A DNA stretch of 64,000 nt from CAWAND01 sp963727915 (GTDB lineage Bacteria > Chloroflexota > Anaerolineae > Anaerolineales > E44-bin32), in assembly GCA_963727915.1 (NCBI GenBank), contig CAVSID010000002.1:1-64000 (forward strand). The letters are read 5' to 3'. Positions 28,850 to 37,740 of this stretch are shown piece by piece (the first letter of the stretch is position 1; each line of letters opens with the position of its first letter). A program made the position numbers and the translations under genes. Below the pieces are notes generated by a model. That model was not told the origin of the DNA, made no database searches, and saw only the letters and a program-made list of their open reading frames with translations.

Positions 28850-30082
28850 ATGGACAACCCGTTGGTTGAGATCGATCCCCTGAGGGATCTGCGTTCACAA
28901 GTTGAACAGGTCATGCAGATCGAAGACGTCACGCGAGGCGACCGGCAGCTCGGCTTCTCGGTGCGTTTCCGAGGCCGCCTCATGCAAGAGGCAGACTTGG
29001 TATTCGATCGCCTTGAGCCGATCTTTGAGCGACAGGGGATGACGCTGCTCTTCCGTGAAGAGTCTCATCAACACGTAATCCTTGGCGTAGACGGTCTTGT
29101 GCGCCCAACGCCCTCCGACTCAAGGGTCAACATCGCCTTGTTTGTGGTTACCTTGCTGAGCGTGATCTACACCGGAGTGGTTTTCGCCAACGTAAACACC
29201 TATTCGGCATCGTTCACACAACCCAATCTGAGCACGACCGCCGGAATCGTCGACCTCATTCTGGGGGGGCTGCCCTTCGGACTGGCCCTGATGGCGATTC
29301 TGCTCGCACACGAATTTGGTCACTATCTCGCCGCCCGCCATCACAAGACCTCGGTAACGCTTCCCTACTTCCTGCCGCTGCCACCTCCGCTAAGCCCACT
29401 GGGCACCTTGGGGGCCTTCATCAGGTTGAAATCCCTCCCCAAGAACCGCAAACAGCTTTTGGACATAGGCTTGGCGGGCCCTTTGGCCGGCTTCGTGGTG
29501 GCCGTGCCGATCCTTCTGGTGGGGGTCTACCTGTCCAAGGTCATGCCGCTGCCGGCCGGGCCGTCGAGCGCAGGCAGCATGATGATGGAAGGTAATTCGC
29601 TGCTCTATCTGGCGGCCAAGTATGTCATCAAGGGGCAGCTCCTACCAGCGCCGGCCTCGTTCGGTGGCGCCGGACCGTTGGTCTACTGGCTGCGTTACTT
29701 CTTCTCCGGATCGCCGATCCCCTACGGCGGACAAGACATTATCATCCACCCCCTGGCCTGGGCGGGTTGGGCGGGTTTGCTTGTGACTGCCCTCAATCTG
29801 CTCCCCGCTGGGCAGCTAGACGGAGGCCATCTCGTCTATGTGCTCTTTGGGCGGAAGGTGAGCCTGGCGTGGCCGATCATCGTGCTGGCGCTGATCGGTA
29901 TGGGTTTTATCTGGTCGGGCTGGTGGATTTGGGCGGCCCTGGTGTTCTTCCTGGGACGGACCCATGCGGAACCGCTGGACGAGATCACTCCTCTCGATTC
30001 CGGTCGCAAGTTGATGGCCGTGCTGGGGCTGGCAATCTTTGTGATCACGTTCACGCCTGTCCCGCTCGTCCTGTTCGGCTAG
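28850..30082 (+). CDS. Site-2-type membrane metalloprotease (M50)
   Basis: Predicted 410 aa with about eight TM helices. A cytoplasmic N-terminal domain of about 85 aa (DPLRDLRSQVEQVMQIEDV to HVILGVDGLV) precedes the membrane part. The zinc motif LLAHEFGHYLAARHH carries HExxH (here HEFGH). The third ligand lies in NLLPAGQLDGGH (LDG). A PLPPPLSPLGTLGAFIRL segment is typical of plant EGY-like and cyanobacterial site-2 proteases. It would cleave substrates inside the membrane. The gene begins 29 nt after tRNA-Sec and ends before a strong terminator. Confidence 0.9.
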   Translation: MDNPLVEIDPLRDLRSQVEQVMQIEDVTRGDRQLGFSVRFRGRLMQEADLVFDRLEPIFERQGMTLLFREESHQHVILGVDGLVRPTPSDSRVNIALFVVTLLSVIYTGVVFANVNTYSASFTQPNLSTTAGIVDLILGGLPFGLALMAILLAHEFGHYLAARHHKTSVTLPYFLPLPPPLSPLGTLGAFIRLKSLPKNRKQLLDIGLAGPLAGFVVAVPILLVGVYLSKVMPLPAGPSSAGSMMMEGNSLLYLAAKYVIKGQLLPAPASFGGAGPLVYWLRYFFSGSPIPYGGQDIIIHPLAWAGWAGLLVTALNLLPAGQLDGGHLVYVLFGRKVSLAWPIIVLALIGMGFIWSGWWIWAALVFFLGRTHAEPLDEITPLDSGRKLMAVLGLAIFVITFTPVPLVLFG

Positions 30083-30103
30083 CTTGCCGTCTGCGACGCC
30101 AAA

Positions 30104-30130
30104 GGGCCTGCCCAAAGGCAGGCCCTCTTC
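30104..30130 (+). terminator. Rho-independent terminator
   Basis: A perfect 9-bp stem GGGCCTGCC/GGCAGGCCC (30104-30112 with 30117-30125) with a CAAA loop and TCTTC after it, between the M50 protease and the convergent DedA gene. Confidence 0.75.
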
Positions 30131-30180
30131 ACATCTCCGGTCGAATCTCGGTGCCAGGAGCCGAAAGTCAATCGCCTGGG

Positions 30181-30870
30181 CTACTCTTGATCGGTCGCCG
30201 GTTCACCCAGGGTTGTCTCGGTTGGACTCTGTCCGCGAGCTCGAACCCGATGGCGGATGTACTCCACAATCATCGGTGCCACCGAAATCAAGATGATCAC
30301 CATGATGGCAATCGAGAAATTCCGCTTGATGAAAGGTATGTTGCCGAAGAAGTATCCTGCCAGAGTCAACGTCGTTGTCCACACCAGGCCACCGAAGAAG
30401 TTGTAGGCCAAGAAGCGCGCATAGGACATGGCGCCGATGCCGGCCACGAAGGGTGCGAAGGTGCGGATAATGGGGATGAAACGTGCCAGGAAGATGGTCT
30501 TCCCGCCGTGGCGCTCGTAGAATTCCCTAGTGCGCTCCAGATGCTTGCGGTTGAGAAGACGGTAGTTCTCACGGAAGACCCGCGGCCCCAGCTGGTGCCC
30601 GATCCAGTAGTTAGCCGTGTCGCCGAGAACGGCGGCGGCGAAAAGCAACAAGATCAGGCTGGGCAGGTGGAAGGCGCCCGTAGCTGCAAACGTACCGGCG
30701 GCGAAGAGCAGCGAGTCCCCAGGCAGGAACGGGGTGACCACAAACCCGGTCTCGAGGAAGATCACAAAGAACAGCAGAGCGTAGGTCCAGATTCCGTAGG
30801 CCTGGATGACATCGCTCAGATGCTTGTCGAGGTGTAAGAAGACGTCGACCAAAGTCAGAATCAAGTTCAT
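30181..30870 (-). CDS. DedA-family membrane protein
   Basis: Predicted 229 aa. DedA/SNARE-associated (VTT) features are E-TGFVVTPFLPGDSLLFAAG, GDTANYWIGHQLG, GGKTIFLARFIPIIRTFAPFVAG and the conserved FxxxNxxGGxxW region (FLAYNFFGGLVW). About five hydrophobic segments are present, with a charged C-terminal tail. Some DedA members flip undecaprenyl phosphate or phospholipids, or support membrane homeostasis. The gene stands alone on the minus strand, 98 nt after the peroxiredoxin gene. Confidence 0.9.
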   Translation of the reverse strand: MNLILTLVDVFLHLDKHLSDVIQAYGIWTYALLFFVIFLETGFVVTPFLPGDSLLFAAGTFAATGAFHLPSLILLLFAAAVLGDTANYWIGHQLGPRVFRENYRLLNRKHLERTREFYERHGGKTIFLARFIPIIRTFAPFVAGIGAMSYARFLAYNFFGGLVWTTTLTLAGYFFGNIPFIKRNFSIAIMVIILISVAPMIVEYIRHRVRARGQSPTETTLGEPATDQE

Positions 30871-30968
30871 CGGCGGTTATTCCGTGCGCGTTTCATGATC
30901 GGCTTGGGCAGAGCGCTGGATTGTAACACGCGACCACCTGAGGCAAGGTCGGGGTCGAAGCTTCTTGG

Positions 30969-31436
30969 TCAGGCGTCGGCGAGGGCTTCGAGCACTTCCT
31001 GGCTGTGCTCCTCGGGCCGCACCTTTTCGAAGATCTTGAGAAGCGTGCCGTCAGACCCGACGAGGAAGGTTGTTCGGAGCACGCCCATGTATTCTCGCCC
31101 GCGAAACTTCTTTGGGCCCCAGGCCCCGTAGCTCTCCAATACCTTGTGGTCTTCATCGGCCAGCAAGCTGAAAGGCAGCTTGTACTTGGTCTTGAACTTC
31201 GTGTGAGACGCCGGGGTATCCGGACTGACGCCGAGGATCACCGCCCCAGCTCTCTCGAAGGCGCCGAATCCATCCCGAAAGCTGCAGGCTTCCTTGGTAC
31301 AACCTGGAGTGTCGTCTTTGGGGTAGAAGTAGAGCACGACCGGATGTCCTCGGAGATCTGAGAGCTTTGTCGGCGTCCCATCCTGATCCGGCAGCGTGAA
31401 ATCTGGTGCTTTCTTGCCGACCTTCGGCATGGTCAT
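30969..31436 (-). CDS. bcp: Thioredoxin-dependent peroxiredoxin (Bcp/PrxQ type)
   Basis: ATG at 31436 is preferred because GGAGG lies just upstream. The roughly 155-aa protein has KVGKKAPDFTLPDQDG, then YPKDDTPGCTKEACSFRD with the peroxidatic Cys and a resolving Cys five residues later (atypical 2-Cys), and LADEDHKVLESYGAWGPK. It reduces hydrogen and alkyl peroxides using thioredoxin. Both positions are Cys, so despite the nearby tRNA-Sec this is not a selenoprotein. Confidence 0.92.
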   Translation of the reverse strand: MTMPKVGKKAPDFTLPDQDGTPTKLSDLRGHPVVLYFYPKDDTPGCTKEACSFRDGFGAFERAGAVILGVSPDTPASHTKFKTKYKLPFSLLADEDHKVLESYGAWGPKKFRGREYMGVLRTTFLVGSDGTLLKIFEKVRPEEHSQEVLEALADA

Positions 31437-31516
31437 GGAAACCTCCAATACCGAAATGCGATCCCATCCCCCGGATGCATCCTACCACGGACGAGAGTTG
31501 GCGGCCCCGGCTCCGC

Positions 31517-31522
31517 TATAAT
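31517..31522 (+). promoter_or_regulatory. -10 box (TATAAT) of the PEBP gene
   Basis: A perfect TATAAT 38 nt before the GTG at 31561. The leader contains GGGAGG 6 nt before the start codon. Confidence 0.5.
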
Positions 31523-31560
31523 CGAAACGCGCGTCACGCCAGTGCCGTAGGGAGGCTTCC

Positions 31561-32184
31561 GTGAAGCTGCCCTCTTGTGAAGTTTTTCACAAACTGCACC
31601 TTATCCTGGCGTCGGCTCCAGCGATCGCCGGCCTGCTGGTGGTAGGCGCATGTTCATCGCCGGCGCTGGCGCCGACGCAAGGCGAAGCATTCCCCAAAGG
31701 CGGGGAGGGAGGCATTGCCATGCGATTCCAGATAATGAGCGATGTGTTTGGAGCCGGAGACCCGATACCGAGTAAGTTCACCTGCGACGGCCAGGATGTT
31801 TCTCCGCCTTTGACATGGAGCGGCTCTCCCCAGGGGGCCCGGAGTCTGGCGCTGATCATGGAAGATCCGGATGCACCCGCCGGCATCTGGGTCCACTGGG
31901 TTCTCTACAACATCCCTATCGGCCTGAACGGTCTCCCCGAGGGCGTGCCCGCCGAGGCCCAGCTTGCCAACGGAAGCAGCAGCGGTCTGAACAGCTGGCA
32001 GAGGCGAGGCTACGGCGGGCCGTGTCCTCCCAGCGGGGTTCACCGCTACTTCTTCCGGTTGTATGCGCTGGATCAGTCGCTTGACCTGGCCGCCGGGGCT
32101 ACCAAGGAGGACCTGCTGAAAGTCATGCAGGGGCACCTACTCGGACAAGCTGAAATCATGGGTACGTACACGCGATCGCCGTAG
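31561..32184 (+). CDS. YbhB/YbcL (PEBP/Raf kinase inhibitor-like) lipoprotein
   Basis: Predicted 207 aa from GTG 31561 behind GGGAGGCTTCC. The signal peptide has lipobox VVGAC. The PEBP fold follows: FGAGDPIPSKFTCDGQDVSPPLTWSG, ALIMEDPDAPAGIWVHWVLYNIP (DPDAP and HW motifs) and GVHRYFFRLYALD. The ligand and role of bacterial PEBP proteins are poorly defined. A perfect 18-bp palindrome (TTGTGAA-N4-TTCACAA) lies inside the first codons at 31575-31592, so an operator overlapping the start is possible. Confidence 0.85.
   Translation: MKLPSCEVFHKLHLILASAPAIAGLLVVGACSSPALAPTQGEAFPKGGEGGIAMRFQIMSDVFGAGDPIPSKFTCDGQDVSPPLTWSGSPQGARSLALIMEDPDAPAGIWVHWVLYNIPIGLNGLPEGVPAEAQLANGSSSGLNSWQRRGYGGPCPPSGVHRYFFRLYALDQSLDLAAGATKEDLLKVMQGHLLGQAEIMGTYTRSP
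31575..31592. promoter_or_regulatory. Palindromic site TTGTGAA-N4-TTCACAA
   Basis: A perfect 7-4-7 inverted repeat just inside the PEBP gene and 53 nt after its -10 box. It fits both the Rex operator consensus and the CRP/FNR-type TGTGA-N6-TCACA. Similar sites occur at 50294-50311 and 59072-59089. Confidence 0.45.
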
Positions 32185-32229
32185 GGCGGCTTTCCAGACG
32201 GTCAGCCAATTCCGGGACTTCAACTTTCG

Positions 32230-33150
32230 CTATTTGAGCAGGTATCCGGCCAGCTCGAGATAGGCCATCAGCCCCAGGATGACCACGGCGCTGATGGTGA
32301 GCATGGTCCAGCGCGGTGGGGCGCCACCCCTGATCCTCCACAGTGTGTAGATCTGAGCCACGGCTAGGGGCAAAGCGATCAGCGGGCCCACGGCGACCCT
32401 GTAGGGCAATCCCAGGACGTATCCAAGTCCCAGGCTGACGAAGGCCAGAGTGAGGGCCGCATCGTGCAACCACATCCCATTGCGCCAACCCAAACGCACC
32501 AGCGCATTTGTCTTGCCCACCTTCAGATCGGTGGCGTAGTCTGGCAGTTCGACAATCAACAGCATGGCGTAGTTGGCGGTCACCAGGGGGATGGTGGCTA
32601 AGACAACCTGCACGCTCAGCTCGGCGGTCAGCAACGCGAACGAGAAGGCAGGCACCAGGCCGGAGACGATAAGCGATGCGATGAACTCCCCGTAGCCGGA
32701 AGATACCAATCTGATAGGCGGTACGTTGTAGAAATAGGCGCCCAAGATGATCGCTAGCAGAATCAACAAGCTGGCCATCGACGCCTGCCCGGTCAACACC
32801 AGAGAGCCGGCAGAAAGGGCCAAAACGGTCATGGCGGCAAAGCTACCGTACAGGGCCACCTTGGGATCCAGTCCGTCTTCTCCCAGAGCACCGGAGCCGC
32901 CACTCATAGGTGTGCGTGCAGGGTTGAGCCGGTCTTCCCGAAAATCGTGATACTCGTTGAGGAAGTGGTTCATCAAGTGGGCGGCGGTGATTGCCGCCTG
33001 GCCTAGGATGTAGAGCTTGAGGCTGATGGGGAACCTGAGGTAGGAGGCGATCGCAGCGCCCAGGCCGTAGGTCAGGAAACTCCCTGCCAAGAAATGCGGC
33101 CGGGCAAGGCGGATGAAAAGCCAGATATGCCTGCGGGAAGGGATGTGCAC
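32230..33150 (-). CDS. UbiA-family prenyltransferase
   Basis: GTG at 33150 gives a 306-aa protein, the usual family length; the open frame further upstream overlaps the cupin gene and is not family-like. About eight TM helices are present. The Asp-rich prenyl diphosphate site is NEYHDFREDRLN (N-x3-D-x3-D), and a second conserved region is ELPDYATDLKVGKTNALVRLG (D-x3-D-x-K). It attaches a prenyl chain to an aromatic ring, as MenA/UbiA do. The aromatic substrate is uncertain, and no quinone genes are adjacent. Confidence 0.87.
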   Translation of the reverse strand: MHIPSRRHIWLFIRLARPHFLAGSFLTYGLGAAIASYLRFPISLKLYILGQAAITAAHLMNHFLNEYHDFREDRLNPARTPMSGGSGALGEDGLDPKVALYGSFAAMTVLALSAGSLVLTGQASMASLLILLAIILGAYFYNVPPIRLVSSGYGEFIASLIVSGLVPAFSFALLTAELSVQVVLATIPLVTANYAMLLIVELPDYATDLKVGKTNALVRLGWRNGMWLHDAALTLAFVSLGLGYVLGLPYRVAVGPLIALPLAVAQIYTLWRIRGGAPPRWTMLTISAVVILGLMAYLELAGYLLK

Positions 33151-33200
33151 GTTATTCGTCGTCGGGCCAGGCCAAAGCCCTCGATGTGTCGATTTGCTCT

Positions 33201-33582
33201 TCAGAACTCCGTCATGAGACGAAGGAGAAGCGCCGGCCCGTCGAGTGCTTTGACACCGAAGGCAACACCGAATGGTGCCAACATGGCGGTCGGCTCGCCC
33301 ACGTCCTGAGTGTGGACTCGATCGCGTGTCGGGGAATCCGGCCGCAGATCCTGCCACAGGCACATTGCCCGCCCTTCCACCAACGCCCAGACTTCATCGG
33401 AAGAATTCATGGACGCGCAAGGGTGTCTGAGATCCGTCGGGCAGTCGGACGACCTGAAGGGCTCCAAGGCGAAGAAGAACGTGGTCGGCGAAATCGAGCA
33501 CGTGCCAGACTTTGGCCGCCTGATCGCCGTCGATGCGTATTGGGCGCATCCACAAATCATGAATAGGTAGCTCGCTGAACAT
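33201..33582 (-). CDS. Cupin-fold (RmlC-like) protein, frameshifted
   Basis: ATG 33582 starts MFSELPIHDLWMRPIRIDGDQ. After a frameshift near 33405 the frame continues SDEVWALVEGRAMCLWQDLRPDSPT and ends FGVAFGVKALDGPALLLRLMTEF. The W-x-L-V-x-G, D-x-R-x-x-SPT and GVAFG patterns resemble dTDP-sugar 3,5-epimerase-type cupins. The roughly 125-aa length is short for a full epimerase. The substrate is unknown. It lies between the DinB and UbiA genes on the same strand. Confidence 0.5.
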
Positions 33583-33620
33583 GGTCACTCTTTCAGGGCG
33601 ATTGCGAGGCCGGCCGGAGC

Positions 33621-34169
33621 TCAGTCGGACTCCAAACGATCATTCGTAAACTGAGAGGAGGGCGGATCAATCTCCAGGTGCGCCACCGGTGCCCGGCTCT
33701 TGAGCGCTTTGCGGATGTCTCGCAAGTGAATCAAGTTGTGCCGGTAGACTAGCTTGGTCATAGAGCCCAGATCGATATCCCCGAACCAAGGATGATAGCC
33801 GCGCTTCTTCAAATCGACGTCCGTCATGCGGGCGGCAATGTCGACCGTGGTCTTCCTTGCCAACCTGAAAGCGGTAAGAAGATCCGACCTGGACTGATCA
33901 TGAAGGGAGGGGACTTCCAATTCATTGAAAGCGACGATGTCCATGCCGCGCGGCGCCCCCTTGCCCCCAGCGAGGATATTCTCGAGCAGTTCGGCGAAGG
34001 CGCGCTCGACCGACACGAAATGGGCCAGGATGTCCCGAACCGACCACTCCGACCCGGTGGTGTAGACCTGCTGCGTCCAGCTTTCGGAAGGCAGGGCGTC
34101 GAAGTACTCGACGGTCTTGTCGCCTTCGGCCGCCATGCGCCGGGCGAGCCGCTGACCTACGTCACTCAT
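33621..34169 (-). CDS. DinB-like four-helix protein
   Basis: ATG 34169 is supported by GGAGGTAGGG directly upstream. The 182-aa protein is a DinB/maleylpyruvate-isomerase-type four-helix bundle: WSVRDILAHFVSVERAFAELL (first metal His), then DLGSMTKLVYRHNLIHLRDIRKAL (last H-x3-H). These proteins bind a metal and often act as thiol-dependent transferases; the substrate is unknown. It is probably co-transcribed with the cupin gene. Confidence 0.75.
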   Translation of the reverse strand: MSDVGQRLARRMAAEGDKTVEYFDALPSESWTQQVYTTGSEWSVRDILAHFVSVERAFAELLENILAGGKGAPRGMDIVAFNELEVPSLHDQSRSDLLTAFRLARKTTVDIAARMTDVDLKKRGYHPWFGDIDLGSMTKLVYRHNLIHLRDIRKALKSRAPVAHLEIDPPSSQFTNDRLESD

Positions 34170-34317
34170 CCCTACCTCCCAATCTGCCTTCGGCGCCAGT
34201 CTACCACTCTGCAACAGGATGACGCCACACGCCGTCTCATCAGGTAGTCTTCAGGTCACCCGGCAAGCGGGCTGCCAAGGGTGCCCAACCGGGAGGCTCT
34301 CGAGGTACTTTGGCCGC

Positions 34318-35278
34318 TCAACCTCGGAACAGGTTGGAGACGAAGAACCAGAGATTGGCCGGGCGCTCGGCGAGCCGGCGCATGAAGTACGGATACCATT
34401 CCGTGCCATATGGGACGTAGATGCGCACCGGATACCCGTCCCTGAGCAATGTGCGTTGAAGCTCCGTGCGGATGCCGTGAAGGAGTTGGAACTCGAGACC
34501 TTCCTTGGGCAGTCCGATTTCTTCGGCGATTTTGCATGCTAACGCAATTCGGAGATGGTCATGGGTGGCGATCGCTGGTGTGGGGGGCGTGCGCCCGTCG
34601 GCTGAAATGGGCACCGAACCGTGGGCGAGCGCGCCCTTGATCAGCATCTCGGTCTCGCGATCGAAGGCCAGGTCGACGTCCTGCTTCTTGGGGTAAGCGA
34701 TCTTGGCCGGCTCGTCGTAGGCGCCCTTGACCAGCCGGACCGGGATGCCGTCGTCCGCCAGTCGGCGGATATCGTCGTCGCTCCGGTAGAGATAGGACTG
34801 GATCACCACGCCCAGGTTGGTCGCACCAGATTCCCTGAGGCGCTGGTGGACGCGCAGCGTGTCCTCGAGGATTTCCGAATGTTCCATGTCGATGCGGACG
34901 AAGTTGCCGTAAGATGCGGCGCGGTCGACTATGCGCTTGAGATTGCGCACACACATGTCGAAGTCGAGAGAAAGGCCGAGTTGGGTCAGCTTCAGAGAGA
35001 CATTGGCGCGGATGCTGAGCCTCCTGGATGCGGTCCAGCAACGCCAGGTAGTCTTCGGTAGCATGATCGGCGTCCTCGGCGGAATTGACGTTTTCGCCGA
35101 GGTGGTCGACGGTGGCGTTCATCCCGGCCCGATTGAGAGCGCGGATGGCGCGCACGGCGTCATCCAGCGTGTCTCCGGCCACAAATCGGGAAGCTACCCG
35201 CCGGGAAAGGCCCCAGCCTGACACCAGGCGACGCGCCCACGAGGCTGATGAAAGGTAGAGAAGAATGGCTCTGAGCAC
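34318..35278 (-). CDS. Proline dehydrogenase (one frameshift)
   Basis: The N-terminus MLRAILLYLSSASWARRLVSG leads to FVAGDTLDDAVRAIRALNRAG and NATVDHLGENVNS. A frameshift near 35018 interrupts LLDRIQEAGIRANVSLKLTQLG. The rest shows the FAD-binding beta-alpha barrel: DMEHSEILEDTL, GVVIQSYLYRS, IPVRLVKGAYDEPAKIAYPKK, IATHD, FQLLHGIR and the end YVPYGTEWYPYFMRRLAERP. It oxidises proline to pyrroline-5-carboxylate, passing electrons to the quinone pool. Length of about 320 aa is that of the monofunctional enzyme. The P5C dehydrogenase partner is not in this window. Confidence 0.88.
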
Positions 35279-35287
35279 GCTGGCCTC

Positions 35288-36319
35288 CTAGCTGGATGAG
35301 TGATGGATGGGTGGCATCAAACAGGAGCCAAACGAGAAAGCATAGAAAGTCGGCCCCGATTCGGCAAAGCTCAGCCGGAGCTCGTGACGTTGGACCGTCG
35401 AACTCTTCACTAGATTGTAGAGTCTTGGGACGTCCAACCGCAAGCCCGTGCCGGCAGAGGTCCGGAAGGCATCCGCTCCTAACTGACCGGCCGGGATTGG
35501 GCGGCCGTCGAGGTGCAACCCAAGGCTGAGATCGGCATCGAGGGCGCGGAAGGATGCCCCAGATAGGTGCGAAGGCGCCAGCACGGCGTTCACCTCGGCT
35601 GCCTGGTAGGCGAGCCGGATTGCGCCGTCCCCATTGGCGAGATGCCAGCCATCTACGCTTCTCGTCCAATCCCCGTCAAGTCGGTAGCCATCCTGCAGGC
35701 TGGCTCCGCTGTCCGAAGCGAGACGTGGTCCGGAGGCAGCGTCCAGCGCGGGGAAGGCCAGATCGACTTCATCGGCCTGAAGCTCGGGCGTAACAGGCCG
35801 GCAGACAGCGCCCAGCTCGTCTTCCGGGCGCACGGAACCAAGGGGTGTCGGGAATTCGAATTCCGGCTGGGTTTGGTGTATCAAAGTCCGGAAGGCCTCT
35901 TCGATTCGCGGATAGCCACGATCGCCGACATGCGTCACGCGAATGAAGCCGGTTCGGTCGACGATGAACAGTGTTGGCCAGGCGTGCACCGCCCAGCTTG
36001 TCCACTGTTCTTGCTGGTTGTCCATCAGGATTGGCCAGCGGACCCCCAGGCGACCGGCGGACTGGGCCACCCACCTGGGGTCATGTGCGAACGAAAACTC
36101 GGGCGTGTGTATCCCCATCACAAAGAGGTGCGGCGCGTATCTTCTGTGCCAGGCACGCAGATAGGGGAGGGTGCGCAGGCAGTTGATGCAGGTGAAGTCT
36201 GAGAAATCCACCAGCAAGGCGCCGGCGCCTGTTTCCTGCCAAATCGGTGGAGATGACGCATTGATCCAAGTGCCGGTTTGGAGGTCGGGGGCGTGCACCA
36301 GAGGGGATTCCAGAGCCAT
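35288..36319 (-). CDS. Thioredoxin-like (DipZ/TlpA-type) protein with C-terminal beta domain
   Basis: ATG 36319 (MALESPLVHAPDL) follows a -10 box by 8 nt. Residues 1-160 are a redoxin domain: ALLVDFSDFTCINCLRTLPYLRAW with active site CINC, then WPTLFIVDRTGFIRVTHVG. The C-terminal about 150 aa, with DGAIRLAYQAAEVNAVL and DVPRLYNLV, match the DipZ C-terminal type that often follows such domains. No signal peptide is seen, so a cytoplasmic location is likely. It probably transfers reducing power to an unknown partner. The gene ends 9 nt before the proline dehydrogenase gene. Confidence 0.78.
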   Translation of the reverse strand: MALESPLVHAPDLQTGTWINASSPPIWQETGAGALLVDFSDFTCINCLRTLPYLRAWHRRYAPHLFVMGIHTPEFSFAHDPRWVAQSAGRLGVRWPILMDNQQEQWTSWAVHAWPTLFIVDRTGFIRVTHVGDRGYPRIEEAFRTLIHQTQPEFEFPTPLGSVRPEDELGAVCRPVTPELQADEVDLAFPALDAASGPRLASDSGASLQDGYRLDGDWTRSVDGWHLANGDGAIRLAYQAAEVNAVLAPSHLSGASFRALDADLSLGLHLDGRPIPAGQLGADAFRTSAGTGLRLDVPRLYNLVKSSTVQRHELRLSFAESGPTFYAFSFGSCLMPPIHHSSS

Positions 36320-36327
36320 CGGGCCCC

Positions 36328-36370
36328 ATTGTAGCAGGGAACGCCTGCCGGGACTCATGTCTGGTAGAAT
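36328..36370. promoter_or_regulatory. Divergent -10 boxes between thioredoxin-like and LCP genes
   Basis: Minus-strand TACAAT (36333-36328) ends 8 nt before the ATG at 36319. Plus-strand TAGAAT (36365-36370) ends 9 nt before the ATG at 36380. Both fit leaderless transcripts. Confidence 0.4.
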
Positions 36371-36379
36371 CAGCGCGCT

Positions 36380-37300
36380 ATGCAGCAGGAAAGCGGTCCA
36401 ACCTCCCCCCACCAACCTGTCCAGACTTATCAGATTGAGAACCCCGAATGGGCGCGGGCCCGGATCCGGCGGCCCCACCGGCCGGCGGGCTGGTGGATCC
36501 CGGTGGTGCTGGTTGGGCTGGTATTGGGCGTCAGCACAAGCGTCTACCTACTTGCCCCATTCCGGACCAATATCCTGCTTCTGGGGATAGACCGCCGACC
36601 TGGTGAGACCAATGCCAGCCGCACGGATACCATGATCCTAACCACGATCGAACCCCTGGCGCCGTACGTCGGCATGCTGTCAATCCCACGCGACTTGTGG
36701 GTGACTCTGCCTGGTGGTTCGCAGAACCGCATCAACACCGCCCACTTCTTCGCCGAAGCCGCCTCACCCGGATCGGGCCCGGAGGCAGCCAAACAAGTTG
36801 TGGCTGAGAACTTCGGCGTCACCGTCGACAACTATCTGCGCATCAATTTCGCCGGGCTGAGGGACTTCGTAGATGCGCTGGGCGGGGTGGAGATTGACCT
36901 GCCCCAAGCCATGTCCGGCTACACCGCCGGGCGCCACACGCTCAACGGCGAACAGGCGTTGGCGTTTGTGCGCGACCGTGCCGGCAGTGACGACTTCGCC
37001 CGCATGGCGCGCGGGCAGCTCTTCTTGAAAGCCGTACTCTGGCAGGTGGCAACGCCTATCGCCTGGCCTCGTCTTCCGTTGGCAGGGCTAACTCTCCTTA
37101 GGTCAATCGACAGCGACGTCCCAGCGTGGCTCTGGCCGCGGTTGCTGGTTGCGGTGATCCGGGCGGGTCCGGATGGGATTGATGGGCGGGTGTTCTCGCG
37201 CGAGATGGCGCCTGGTTTCACTACCGACGCCGGAGCCCAGGTCTTGGCGCCGGATTGGGCCCGGATCAACCCAGTGCTGAAAGAAATGTTCAACCAGTAA
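36380..37300 (+). CDS. LytR-CpsA-Psr (LCP) family protein
   Basis: Predicted 306 aa: a short cytoplasmic tail, one TM helix (WIPVVLVGLVLGVSTSVYLLA), then the LCP domain. Signatures are ILLLGIDRRPGETNASRTDTM, YVGMLSIPRDLWV with the conserved arginine, NRINTAHFFA, LGGVEIDLP, LNGEQALAFVRDR and FARMARGQ. LCP enzymes transfer lipid-linked glycopolymers to peptidoglycan on the outer face of the membrane. The accepted polymer is unknown. The gene is divergent from the thioredoxin-like gene. Confidence 0.9.
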   Translation: MQQESGPTSPHQPVQTYQIENPEWARARIRRPHRPAGWWIPVVLVGLVLGVSTSVYLLAPFRTNILLLGIDRRPGETNASRTDTMILTTIEPLAPYVGMLSIPRDLWVTLPGGSQNRINTAHFFAEAASPGSGPEAAKQVVAENFGVTVDNYLRINFAGLRDFVDALGGVEIDLPQAMSGYTAGRHTLNGEQALAFVRDRAGSDDFARMARGQLFLKAVLWQVATPIAWPRLPLAGLTLLRSIDSDVPAWLWPRLLVAVIRAGPDGIDGRVFSREMAPGFTTDAGAQVLAPDWARINPVLKEMFNQ

Positions 37301-37382
37301 TTCGGGCTTTGGCGGAACGAGAATCTCCTGTAGGATATAGGCACGGGAAAGTCGGAGACGTTCACCCATTCGTTGGTGAGAG

Positions 37383-37662
37383 ATGGGAGGTGGGATGCTA
37401 CCTGTTCTGGCGGTGGTCGTCGTATGTACGTTTCTGGTCCTGCACTTCACCGGGGTCTTGGAGGATTTGGGCCGGCGGACAACCCGAGTCGGTCCTGGCA
37501 AGATGCGGACCCTCAACCCGACCGGACATTCATCCACCGATAGTGACTCTGGACCGCCGCCTCAAGGTATTTGAGAATTTCATCGAGAACTTGACCAGGC
37601 CGGACGAAGAAGGGGACAACGAACCGGGAAGCGTTCGCCAAGACGATAGCCCCAAAGATTGA
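37383..37662 (+). CDS. Small single-pass membrane protein (frameshifted), unknown
   Basis: ATG 37383 lies shortly after a GGTGAGAG sequence. The N-terminus is a TM helix (MLPVLAVVVVCTFLVLHF). After a frameshift near 37520 the frame continues IVTLDRRLKVFENFIENLTR, a short amphipathic or coiled-coil stretch, with an acidic end. About 92 aa in all. It has the plan of small envelope stress or scaffolding proteins but I do not recognise the family. A possible promoter for the next operon overlaps its stop codon. Confidence 0.45.
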
Positions 37663-37692
37663 CTTGCGCAATTGAGAGGTTAGTCTTAATCT
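37659..37692 (+). promoter_or_regulatory. Predicted promoter of the WXG100 operon
   Basis: Two overlapping options: TTGACT (37659)-N16-TAGTCT (37681), or TTGCGC (37664)-N17-TAATCT (37687). Either would drive the small ORF at 37741 and the four WXG100-type genes after it. Confidence 0.4.
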
Positions 37693-37740
37693 TCCTAGCC
37701 GGCCACTCCACAGAGTGAACACAGTAAGGAAGCACAATTA

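Noticed and set aside
29767..30837. 356-codon plus-strand open frame
   Set aside because: It overlaps the end of the M50 protease in another frame and the antisense of DedA; composition is not protein-like.
28850..31448. Selenoprotein genes near tRNA-Sec
   Set aside because: The peroxiredoxin and thioredoxin-like active sites all encode Cys, and the interrupted frames in the window are explained by indels rather than by a single in-frame TGA at a redox site.
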